Positions 1-10,900 of a stretch of 64,000 nucleotides of DNA are shown here, piece by piece (position 1 is the stretch's first letter; every line of letters starts with the position of its first letter). Position numbers and translations under genes: made by a program. Source of the DNA: Haliotis asinina. Its lineage: Eukaryota; Mollusca; Gastropoda; Lepetellida; Haliotidae. The notes under the pieces are model-generated. The model saw only the letters and a list, made by a program, of their open reading frames with translations, was not told the origin of the DNA and did not search any database. The DNA lies in contig NC_090291.1 of NCBI RefSeq assembly GCF_037392515.1, positions 26,212,001 through 26,276,000 of the forward strand, given 5' to 3'.

Positions 1-777
1 ATCTGTGGCACCTTGGCCACACACTGGAGCAAGCGCAGGAGGAGGGGTGTCTGCAATATAACACATGTGACACTTTAAGCCATCAGCAGGTTGAATGTAT
101 GTAGGTAGAATGATTCCAACAATGCTGACAAAATGTAGTAAGTGCTCGTTAGTCTTTGCAAGCCTGAATTCACATATCCTTTAATTTTTTATGTAGGGTG
201 CAATTTAAGCTCCCCACTTGTTAATATTTTCAAGACATCTACTCAGATAATTTATCCAGAAATATTATTTTATTCTCTAAAACCTTTAAACTGTGAAGAT
301 CCAGCCATCTGAAGACCATATGTCAGCCACCATACACAGGAAGCTACTTTTGCTATTGGTTTTCTGGCTCTTTGTCATTGAAGAATGTGTATTTTCACTA
401 GGAATAGTACTATTACTTATGCTTCATCATACTGCATCACTAACTTGTGCAACAGTTTACCCAAACAAGAGTCGTAACAAGATGACATATCCCCCAGTAC
501 CTACATATTTGAAAGAGCATCTGACAGTTACTTGATGTATTTTTAGACTAAGTTCCATGAAAATCATGAAAAATATAAATGCCAAATATCAATAATGGAG
601 CCCATCACTCCCTTTTGAAACTAAATCTGAATTGTTTTCACAGAAATGCAGAAAAGAAAAAGGCTAAACATCTGCAAATAACAAAAGGCACAACCTTAGG
701 GATTGCCTCACATATCCACCAAGTTCTGTTCAAAGGTATCAAGCTTATTTCAAAGGGTTTTTGAGTTGTGCTTCTGA
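1..777. other. No recognisable gene or repeat
   Basis: AT-rich sequence with only short open frames lacking domains, splice context or codon structure. I see nothing that supports a gene here. Confidence 0.5.
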
Positions 778-826
778 AACAGAATATTGCTGAGTGTGGC
801 ATAAAATGAATTCACTCACTCACTCC
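778..826 (-). repeat. Fragment of abalone GTGAGTGAGT-tailed repeat
   Basis: On the minus strand this reads as the head of the abalone repeat: GTGAGTGAGTGAATTC, then TTTTATGCCACACTCAGCAATATTC. The same head is seen in fuller copies near 18370 and 48646. About 50 bp remain, so this is a truncated copy. Confidence 0.6.
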
Positions 827-2466
827 ACACACTCTGCCTCTCTTTGTTCACTGGTTGTGGTACAGTGGTTTTAAAAAAGACAGAATGACAGGCAAGAAAT
901 AAGAATAGTTTGCATGGGTTTTTTTTATCACACTTACCTCATGAAAAATATCTCCTGTGTATGGGGAAATGTAAGTGTCTTGTAGAGCCATTCCTTCTTG
1001 AACTGAAACAGTATCAGTATTTTACCTCAATTAGTGTGATTAGTATTGTGAAAGTATATAAAACAAAATACAGAGCACCTCTGGAATTCAGCACCACAAC
1101 TTATTGTCAGAATGTACTCTACTGTAGATCAGATGTCACTGAGACACACATCCAGTTTGTGGGAATCCATCCATCCCTGTCCTTTGGAATGTTAGCCCAA
1201 CAGCCAATCACCTGAGCTTCGTCCACACTGCTACACAATGCACATATTTATGAGACATTTAGGAAATAATCGAATAGATCATAAACAATTACGAAGGTTG
1301 CGGGTAGCCTTGATGTCTCATGATTTGAATCTACGGATAACTGATCTGATGTCATTTGACACACTCACCCCATATTGTGTGGTGTAGAACGAGCTGATAT
1401 GGGGCAAACTGAAAGTGGCTGTTGACGTCAAGCACCAGATGTCAAATTCATGGTGTATATGAATTATGTGCTTTAAAATAAATCATTTGGTGATTCTGTC
1501 ACAGAAAAGTGTTGTATTGAACACTGTAACTAAGGATAATATGGATCACACTAAGAAGTGATGGAGGTAATGGCTGATGGGTACTGCATTCTTACAGCTT
1601 CAAATGTAATGATTTAAAAACTTGCCAGACGTTGCAAACAGTTGAATGATATAAGAACTATATACATATATCAGTTCATATTTATAATTCATTTAGTCAT
1701 ATATGATTGGTTTGGAGAGGGAAATATAAATATATTTAAAAGAAAAGTGCTTTCATAAACTGGTATGTGCCAAAATGCACCAGTAAACAACTACTGTAAA
1801 CTCTCACAATTGTTGGGCTTATTCTATGCTATAGCTAGTAGAGATGAAACATCAGTGAGTGGAGCTTATATCCAAACCCTGAGCTGGACAACCTTGTTGC
1901 TCTGCCGGCTTCATAAGTCATTGTTTGGAGAACATTCATAGGAACAAAATCACATAAAGTTACGTAAAAGGGTAGATAATGACATATTTGTAAAGTTTGT
2001 GCTGTACAAAGGTGACCCTAAACACACAGGGACAATTGTTGACACTCGGAACACTGTTCCCTTTTGCTGGTGTTATAACTAACATCATTTGCCACTATCA
2101 ATAGAATTGTAAAATTTAAATTATGAAAATAATCACTAAACAAAAATGTCTGCAAGTGTGCTACAATTCAAAAGAGAAATTAAACCTCTCACTTACACAT
2201 TGTTCAGGATGCAGTCACTGCTAAATAACAAATGACTCCACATTGTTGTTTATTAGTACGAAATTATATATTCTTGAAAAGTGGAGTCTATGCCTAAGAA
2301 AGTAGGCCTATGTTATTTCTTTCATTAAACGTGCAAACCTAAAACCTCGAAACAATCCCGAGAAATAGAATATCTTTCAAGCCCGTGCTACGGGCGGAAC
2401 TCTTACCTGTAAGTATTCTGACAATCAACATTTTAGGAAGAAACCGAAAAATACCCTAGTCGGTAC
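827..2466. other. No recognisable gene
   Basis: AT-rich intergenic sequence. The longest open frame (910-1215) has no domain, no membrane segment and no splice context, and I regard it as chance. Confidence 0.5.
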
Positions 2467-2547
2467 ACACAGGAACCCGATATCTTTGACGTGAGTGTAT
2501 ATCTATGATCTATGTTTAACCAACAGTGCGATATCGGGTTCTTGTGT
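2467..2547. repeat. 18-bp inverted repeat around TATA-rich spacer
   Basis: ACACAGGAACCCGATATC at 2467-2484 is the reverse complement of 2530-2547 with one mismatch, across a 45-nt spacer. It could be the ends of a very small MITE or a chance hairpin; no target duplication is obvious. Confidence 0.45.
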
Positions 2548-3014
2548 CTGTACATGGTCATTTTTTTTATTTTCACCGCTTTGGAACGTGAGTAAATGCA
2601 TTATTGTTTTGCCCAGAACAGGTAATCACACGCTACTTCCGAAAATAAAATCCATGACCATGTTCACGACCTGTGGCTTACTCAAAACATTTGTTCAACG
2701 ATGTGTCTCATCACTGTCTGTTGCGTAAAGATTTCCAAATCATGCCTGCGGAATAGTGAATGACATTTGAGCTACCTCGTTCCCACGATGTAAGAGGTGT
2801 AACAACTTCATTTCGCGACGACAACCACTTGGGTAAAGATGTTCTGAATAACCACAAACGAATCAGTGAGCCGAACAGGTAGCATAAGATGGCTTGGTAC
2901 GCCATGACACTTCCTTGTTGGGTTCAAAAGCTGGAATCGAAGTTACCAAAAGACCGCGTCAGAAGAAAACGAAAGATGATCGTGCTTCGAAACAACATTT
3001 GCAGAAACTACAAT

Positions 3015-3110
3015 TCAATCACCTGAAGAATGGGTGAGAAGTAGCCCAGAAACGTCATGTTATACAATAAAGAAGAAGCTGCCATCCATATACTCGTCTT
3101 ATATAGTCAC
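3015..3110 (+). mobile_element. Penelope-like element 3' tail fragment
   Basis: CTGAAGA (3023-3029), a TGGG/CCCA stem (3031-3034 with 3045-3048), then GAAAC (3049-3053) and an A-rich AATAAAGAAGAAG run ending CATCCATA. The same order (CTGANGA, stem, GAAACGT, AAGAAGAAG, CATCCATA) ends the GIY-YIG-encoding PLE at 62179-62250, so this is the tail of a PLE whose coding part is absent. The arrangement resembles the hammerhead ribozyme core known from PLEs. Confidence 0.6.
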
Positions 3111-3173
3111 CACTCATGGATCTCCCTACATTTGAAGAAAAATTCAAAATTACAGTGAAGTATATATTATAAG

Positions 3174-3304
3174 GGTAACGCTATTTTTCAGGGCATTATC
3201 ATTTGCAGAAGCCCGAGGTCTTTCATTAACTGCCCGACGAAGGACGGCAGTTGAAAAGACCTCGGGCTTCTGCAAATGATAATGCCCTGAAAAATAGCGT
3301 TACC
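3174..3304. repeat. Hairpin A: perfect 50-bp arms
   Basis: Arms 3174-3223 and 3255-3304 are exact reverse complements, starting GGTAACGCTATTTTTCAGGG. The 31-nt loop (3224-3254) contains a secondary CTGCC/GGCAG stem. Loop orientation: CATTAACTGCCCGACGAAGG reading left to right. Confidence 0.9.
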
Positions 3305-3706
3305 GTTATTATAGCTAAAATGAATAGAATTTTTAATAAAATAAGAATAAAAACGGCGGCTTCGGTTTAGAAGCATTTACTGCCAACAACAAAACGACGG
3401 AGGTCACTGACACACATTTTACAAACATAGACACGTAATAGAACAACACAGATGACGTCACTATTGAGAGTGACGACATTCGACCTTGACCTCTGCTCAT
3501 ACTACTAGCCGCCATTGTTTTCAGTGATCAACAATGTTAGACTTCAAGTCGATATTTTCATTGCTGTATGTTGTCATTTATAGTACAATCGTTATGGTTG
3601 GCACAGGCAGGAAAGTGCATAATGGCACATTCACATGTGACGAATGTGAGCCAGATATATGGTCAATAATGAACCCAAGTTCAAACGAATTGTAGGTGAT
3701 ATAAGA

Positions 3707-3835
3707 GTAACGCTATTTTTCAGGGCATTATCATTTGCAGAAGCCCGAGGTCTTTCATTAACTGCCCGACGAAGGAGGGCATTTGAAAAGATCTCGGGCT
3801 TCTGCAAATGATAATGCCCTGAAAGATAGCGTTAC
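3707..3835. repeat. Hairpin B: about 49-bp arms
   Basis: Arms 3707-3755 and 3787-3835 pair with two mismatches. The loop has the same orientation as hairpin A. Confidence 0.85.
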
Positions 3836-4380
3836 CGTTATTATAGCTAAAATGAATAGAATTTTTTTTTATAAAAGAATAATAAAAACGGCGGCTTCGG
3901 TTTAGAAGCATTTACTGCCAACAACAAAACGACGGAGGTCACTGACACACATTTTACAAACATAGACACGTAATAGAACAACACAGATGACGTCACTATT
4001 GAAAGTGACGACATTCGACCTTGACCTTTGCTCATACTACTAGCCGCCATTGTTTTCAGTGATCAACAACGTTAGACTTCAAGTCGATACTTTCATTGCT
4101 GTATGTTGTCATTTATGGCACAATCGTTATGGATGGCACAGGCAGGAAAGTGCATAATGGCACAGGCACATGTGACGAATGTGAGCCAGATATATGGTCA
4201 ATAATGAACCCAAATTCATTCGAGCCGTAGGTGATTGAACTTCAACAGCTGAGCTACTTATGACGTCACCTAACAACGGGCTTGATAATGGCCCGTCGTT
4301 AAGGTTGAGCGGTCCAATATCATTTGCAGCGGCCCGCAAATTTCTGATAATAGGAGGTCCGTATCATGATAATTCCATGT

Positions 4381-4546
4381 ATTTTAGCTATAATAACGGT
4401 AACGCTATTTTTCAGGGCATTATCATTTGCAGAAGCCCGAGGTCTTTTCAACTGCCCTCCTTCGTCGGGCAGTTAATGAAAAGACCTCGGGCTTCTGCAA
4501 ATGATAATGCCCTGAAAAATAGCGTTACCGTTATTATAGCTAAAAT
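4381..4546. repeat. Hairpin C: perfect 70-bp arms
   Basis: Arms 4381-4450 and 4477-4546 are exact reverse complements over 70 bp, starting ATTTTAGCTATAATAACGGT. The 26-nt loop (4451-4476) holds a further ACTGCCC/GGGCAGT stem. The loop is in the opposite orientation to hairpins A and B. It is the best-preserved member and probably the youngest. Confidence 0.92.
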
Positions 4547-5909
4547 GAATAGAATTTTTAATAAAATTCGAATAAAAACAACGGCATCGGTTTAGAAGCA
4601 TTTACTGCCAACAACAAAATGACGGAGGTCACTGACACACATTTTACAAATATAGTCACGTAATAGAACAACACAGATGACGTCACTATTGAGAGTGACG
4701 ACATTCGACCTTGACCTTTGCTCATACTACTAGCCGCCATTGTTTTCAGTGATCAACAATGTTAGACTTCAAGTCGATATTTTCACTGCTCTATGGTTTC
4801 ATTTACGGTACAATTGTTATGGCTGGCACAGGCAGGAAAGTGCATAATGGCACAGGCACATGTGACGAATGTGAGCCAGATATATGGTCAATAATGAACC
4901 CAAGTTCAAACGAGCCGTAGGTGATTGAACTTCAACTGCTGAGCTACTTATGACGTCACCTAACAACGGGCTTGATAGTGGCCCGTCGTCAAGCATTTTG
5001 CGGGCGTTATCAAGTTACAGTGGACCGCTCATTTCTGATAACGTGCGGTCGTTTTAATGATAATTCTATCCATCTTAGCTATAATGAACTTCAACAGTTG
5101 AGCTACTTATGACGTCACCTAACAACGGGCTTGATAATGGCCCGTCGTTAAGCATTTTGCGGGCATTATCAAGTTACAGTGGACCGCTCATTTCTGATAA
5201 CGTGCGGTCGTTTTAACGATAATTCTATCCATTTTAGCTATAAATGACATATATTCGCATATAATAACTACTTATGTATTCCTGACACAAAGAAAACCAA
5301 AGGTTATGTCTATGTCGCTTTGAAAGTGCTTCTTTTTTCACATCCAGACAATAAATGATTGCAAGTTTTCATGCATGAGTGTTCCTTCAATAAACGTTAA
5401 TCAACAGACGTTAAACAGACATTACAACGATTTTGTTTCATTATGTGCTGGGTATTGGTATACGAAGGCGTGGTTTGAGATGTAAAATAGTCCACGGAAT
5501 CGTTCAGAGTGTCCAAAACTTGCTAATGTCGATGTGAGGTCAAAGGTATTTTTGTAAAATGCCGTGAAAGTTGTTATTTAGATTATACTATAACTTAATT
5601 TAAGTTTGTGATTTTTTGGCATATGAAAAACAGTGCTGAGAAGGCTGTCTGACAGGGTCAGCATGGCATCTTCAAATGACGTCACAGCAACATACCGTCA
5701 TAACGTCATGACGTCACAAGTCTTGTTCCATTCCCTAGTGTTGACATTCGTACTGTGTCATTCCTCCAAGCCCTATGCAGATCACGGAAAGACTCGAGTA
5801 GTTAGGAATGCAGTGTTGGATCAACAGCCCGTTGCGAGATGTTTGAAGTAAACTTAGATTTAAATTTTTGATACTCTCTTGTCGGTTTTGAACACAGATT
5901 TATTCCGTG

Positions 5910-6030
5910 TTAGCTATTATAAGGGTAAGGCTATTTTCAAGGCGTCATCGGTCTTTTCAACTGCCCTCCTTCGTCGGGCTACTGCAATGACAATGCAATG
6001 AAAAACAGCGTTACCGTTATTATGGCTAAA
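5910..6030. repeat. Hairpin D: decayed copy
   Basis: Same layout as the other hairpins but with many substitutions and deletions in both arms. The loop (CAACTGCCCTCCTTCGTCGG) is in the orientation of hairpin C. Confidence 0.7.
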
Positions 6031-6480
6031 CTGGATAGAACTTTAGATAAAATAAGAATGAAAACAAAGACATCGGTTTTGAAGCGTTTGCTGAAATTAA
6101 CAACAAACGACGGAGGACACTGACACACTTTTTACTAATGTGGACATGTCAGAGAACAAGACAGAAGGCGTCACTATTGAGAGTGGCGACATTCGGCCAT
6201 GACCTTTGCCAATACTACCATTCGCCAGTGTTTTCAGTGCTCCACAACGTTAGAGTTCCAGTCGATGTTTTCATTGCTGTATGTTGTAATTTATGGTACA
6301 ATTGTTATGGCTGACACAGACAAGAAAGTTCACAATGGCACAGGTGACGAGTGTGAGCCTTATATATCATCAATAATGAGCTCAACTTCAAAGGGACCTA
6401 GGGTGATGAGCTTCAACAGCTGAGCTGCTTATGACGTCGCCTAACAACAGCCTTGATAATGGCCCGTCGTCAAGCATTTG

Positions 6481-7915
6481 CTAAAGCACACTCCAAACTA
6501 ATCGTAAAATCGAAACGTATCAATCTCAGGCATCTGTAGTATATGTCACTTGTGACACTATACATTTTCCCGGGTGGATCTCGACTCAAAACTTGATGAA
6601 GATGTCTGCCAGGTATTTCAACGTATATATCTAAATTAAAGCTCTGGGAAAGATGCCCCTTTGCAAACAACAAACGATTGTCTGTCGCATGTGTGTACCC
6701 ATGCAGGTACAGAATTTCGTTAGAAGCAGCTGCAATATGGGTTCGCAAATATGTTGTCAGCTCGTTTGAAATAATCATCTGTTATGTATGAAAAGGGTGC
6801 AGGCTTCAAAGCTGCTTTAAAGGACGTTTTTTGACGATATACTGGTATCATGTCATCTTCGATAATCTACTTTGTTGGCAGTTTCGTTTGGATGTTGCAA
6901 TTATGTATGACAATATTTTGTTTTTGTTATCGAAATCTTTATAGGCTGTATAATGATCCTTTACGTTTCTAGTGACTCAGAAGGAAAATGTTGACATCTG
7001 ATGAGATTTCCAGTACCTTGAAATCAGTACCCTAAAACAATGTTATAACAAATAGTTTACGTAGGTGTTAGCAGGTGCTTATTGTATTTGCAACCAACCA
7101 ACCGCCACTGTTAGAGAACTGATCTATCAGGAAACAAATATTAAATGTTCTACACAGTTGAAAATTTCTTTACTGAAATCCTTCATAACAACTCTTGCGC
7201 CCAAGTGGCCTATCTTCACCTGTTGCCTGTCGAATTTGATCAATAGCACCACACGATGTGCATTCCCAGTAAGGGCATTCCTCCTTACAATTGACGTTTG
7301 CTGCTAATGTTACTGTTTTTATGTACACAGTTCTGGAACTTGATGTTTTACTTACCATGTTTAGTACGTCTTATATCTAAATATATTATCCACCCACGAA
7401 TCACAAATCCTGATTTTAATGACGTCCAGATTTAATAAATACAGCAATGTTACCACTTTGACGATTCGTGTTAGTAGGTCTAAAGCAATGGCGGCGTGTA
7501 TAATTAGATAAGAGATCAAAGATGTCATCACGCGACACCATCCAAGTCTCTGCAAGACCATGAATAGTATCTAGCGTATTCCCGTATGGCCGAACATTCA
7601 AAGTTACTGTAATAAAGCTTTGCAATGCCAGTGAGATGTGAATCGCCAGCTGTGTTACTTTAGCAGATATAGACTAGCTTTTCTTTTTATTCACTTTTTA
7701 TTTAACTTAGTACTTAAGATACAGAGCATCTTCATAATTCTTTCGTTGACGTTCAAAGATTATGTTATGCATATTCACTATATAATAAACACCCGATGAC
7801 GTGTATAGAAACGTTATTGAAATATTTATGTGTTATGTAGCCATATTCTTGTAAGCCGTCGCCACCAAGTCTATAGCTGCGTGGGTTGCTAAATAGATAA
7901 AAGATCACGTACATG
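6481..7915. other. No recognisable gene; upstream flank of ShKT-VWC gene
   Basis: Open frames up to 102 codons (6470-6778, minus strand) show no domain. The right end leads into the TATA box of the gene starting at 7995. Confidence 0.5.
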
Positions 7916-7924
7916 TATATATAG
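7916..7924 (+). promoter_or_regulatory. Probable TATA box of ShKT-VWC gene
   Basis: TATATATAG ends about 70 bp before the start codon at 7995. A transcription start some 30 bp downstream would leave a 5' UTR of about 45 nt. Confidence 0.5.
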
Positions 7925-7994
7925 GGAGCATTGTATGTCTGTCATATATATTTACACGTCATTGTTGACCGCGACTCGTGTAGTACAAGAGGCA

Positions 7995-10900
7995 ATGATG
8001 TTTCAAACAGGTCAGTGTTGCGTTTTTCATACTGGTAGTCCTCCTGGAGTTTTGTAAGTCACCGGCTTCATACTTCCTCTTCCTTTTATAGGTTAACGTC
8101 TTTCAGTTCGTGCTGTGTTTCTATACACCACATGCATGTGTTTCAGGTTCTACTCTGAACCTGCTGCTTGCGTGGGCGATGACGAGTCGGGCGTTCATTC
8201 TCAATGGTAAATAGTAATTACAACTGTCTATCGATCGATTCACCAACTTCGCTACTGTACTTTCTGCACATATTGTATGCCACAAACATAATATTGCAGC
8301 TCCTTGTGAGGTAACTCACCGTGGCCCGATAAATGATATATCTCATTTGAGAACATGTGTAACGTCCAGGTAGACTGCCATGTGCTTGGATTTAGTTTCA
8401 AACATCCTGGTACATCCTTGTAATTGCTTTGCTTCACCTTCGGGCTCTCTTTTAACACCCACCTTGCAAGTTATACAACTTGACTCTTGGGACATTCGCA
8501 TATTGTTCTTATTAAACAGTTAAAACAGAAGAGTTTATTCTCGAAATCCAGCCACCAGGGGTACATCAGAATAAATATATACGTTCGTGTATAATAAATT
8601 ATGCAAAATTGGCAAAATGACAGAAGTGGAGGAAATACATGCAAGAGGCTATCAAGTAGATAGGCAAGAACCCTGTGTGCCATGCACAACCGACGACTCA
8701 CCAGTTGAACAGTTGATCTACACGAATGTATGGAACTAGAGAAAAGGGCGAGACAAGGAGACAGTGACTGCAAATCATACAAGTGGTATAAAACACATAT
8801 GGCAGTTTGTTGTGTGTTTCAGATAACGTTAAGGGCGAATGTTTTGATAAACTTGGCACATGCTCTACCTATGGTGCAGACATGTGTAGTCGAAACAATG
8901 GGCTCTGGGCGAGAGCGTACTGCCAAGCAACATGCGGGTATTGTGGTAAGTCAGTAATTAATAGTGTTATAGTATGGCCAGAGGTGGTTGAGAATTTTAG
9001 GAATATGTTTAATTGCATTTCTTGTATTTAAACAACCATAACCAGCTATCAAATGTTTGATTTCATTCAAGAGAGACAACTCCGTTATTACTTTTTTCTT
9101 AGTTTGTGTTTATATATATTTCTCTGTCCGTGTATATGTTTGATCTTTACTTTACTTACATGCCTGAAAATGAAATTAAATGTACATCTTATTGTTTTTC
9201 TCAATGGTTGATGGTGGCTATAATTAGAACTGACAAGCGGTGGTTATGCGACTGTGGTCTTATGAGGATTTCAGACACTATCACAACCATCATATCAATC
9301 GGTATCTCACTGTCGCAGTGTCAGTACAAATGAATGTGCAAATAGAAGCAGTTGTTATTCCCAATAGCGAATACCAAGCCAAGGTTCGACCCAGTCTAAT
9401 TAGACGCCTTAGTCCATGACTATTAGAATATCCTACTTCCCGTGTGCAAACTAGCAAAACGGTCATTTCTTTTGCAAATATGTTTCAGAGTTGAGAGTTG
9501 TTTTAGCCTTTAACTCAAAGTTTATGTTTAAGTAGTGCTTTGCATAGTTTAGGGAAGTGTCAAAGTTCAACGGTTCCACTATTTTCATGTTTTGAAATGC
9601 GTTTTACTAAGCGCGATTTGATTGGTTTGCCATTCTTGGCAATAATGACGTACGAGAGGGGTACGAGTCTACATGTAGGTCACGGTAAGAGATGAGTAGT
9701 TACGAATGGGAGTATGCTATGCAACACTGTCAACAGTGAATAAACGGTCGCTAAAATAGCGTTTTTGTCAGTATTCAATGTTGTCAGTTTGCAGAAATAT
9801 TAGCTAATGGTATCTATGTCATCAGAATGCCCTAAGTGTATATGCTACAGGTAAAATATCTGTGTTTATGCAAATTTTCGTTTGTTGGACGATCAGTGTC
9901 AGTGACTGGGAAATTTTGTAAGACCTGCCAAACAAAAAACAGTAGCCTTTGTTTGACTGGTTAAATCCGTTCGGCCGTCTCGCGTTTTATTGGACACTCA
10001 TGGGTCACTCAAAGGTCATCTGACGCGACCTCCTACTAGGGTTTAGGAGTGCAATGGATAATACTGAAACTATGTTTACATATACTGAGATTAGACCTAT
10101 CACCAATATTGTGAGCGATGGTTGGTTGAAGTGCGTCATCTCTGTTAAATCTGCAAAGTATAATGACAGTTTTTCCCCATGGACTGAAACAATATTTCTT
10201 CTGAAAGCATCAAATCAGCCCAGAGACCATATAATATTATATGGTCTCTGATCAGCCCAACCATATGTAGCTGTATGCACTAACGGAAAACAGACTTGTG
10301 TCACGAATTTGCCAGCGTTTGTTGTAAAGGGCGACATTGTATATGAAGCCATCACAGAGCTACGGCGATCCTAACACCCATACCTAAACATATGCTTACT
10401 ACTGGTGTAGCGCTAAGGCACCCAGGTCCAGTCTTCCCGACGGTTGTGTTCTTGGGTCAAGGTTACTCAACAGAAGGGGTGGTGGTATGTCTGCTACACG
10501 GAGGCGACATAGCACAACGCGTCGTCATGCTGGACAGTTGAAAACAACGCATGTACATGGCATCCTGTGGCATCTACCTATTGTGAGTTGCCTGAACTGG
10601 CCCTGTCCTGTGTACTGTCAGTCTGTAACCTTAAAACAGCCTGGCGATGGCTGCACGTGCTGATGGTTCTTGTAAGTGGGTTTCCGAAACGTTATGTTTT
10701 CAAAATATAGGTGAAAAGGTGGGTGGGAATTTTAGTTGATGGAAACATTGGTTGATATTCACACCAGGTTGCCATTGTGTGAACGTTATTCACGTGGTTT
10801 ATGTGTTTTTATGTGTATTATCGCACAGACACTTCAAAAAACGCCCACAGTCACGGCTGCACATACAAAAACGTGACGTACCACGACGGCCAGACATGGG

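Larger units (their letters stand above)
3453..5716. promoter_or_regulatory. Eight perfect TGACGTCA (CRE-type) octamers
   Basis: Exact octamers at 3453, 3988, 4261, 4678, 4951, 5110, 5677 and 5709; decayed forms at about 6167 and 6431. TGACGTCA is the consensus for CREB/ATF bZIP factors. Six are carried by the repeat units; the last two (5677, 5709) lie 32 bp apart outside the recognisable units. Whether any acts as an enhancer cannot be told from sequence. Confidence 0.5.
3165..6480. repeat. Cluster of foldback (palindromic) repeat units
   Basis: Four related units of about 540 bp. Each has a long hairpin followed by a body of about 390 bp beginning TTATAGCTAAAATGAATAG and ending near GTAGGTGAT. 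Hairpins lie at 3174-3304, 3707-3835, 4381-4546 and (decayed) 5910-6030; bodies at 3305-3700, 3836-4247, 4547-4920 and 6031-6425. Between units three and four lie two tandem copies of a 165-bp segment (4921-5085, 5086-5246) with its own smaller hairpins (AACAACGGGC ... GCCCGTCGTT). The minus-strand open frames here are repeat translations, not genes. No transposase is present, so if mobile the element is non-autonomous. I do not recognise the family. Confidence 0.8.

Noticed and set aside
3188-4740. Repeated minus-strand ORFs beginning MLLNRSRRFY or MAASSMS(R/K)GQGRM
   Set aside because: They recur because the foldback unit recurs; they cross the hairpins and show no domain or selection on codon positions.
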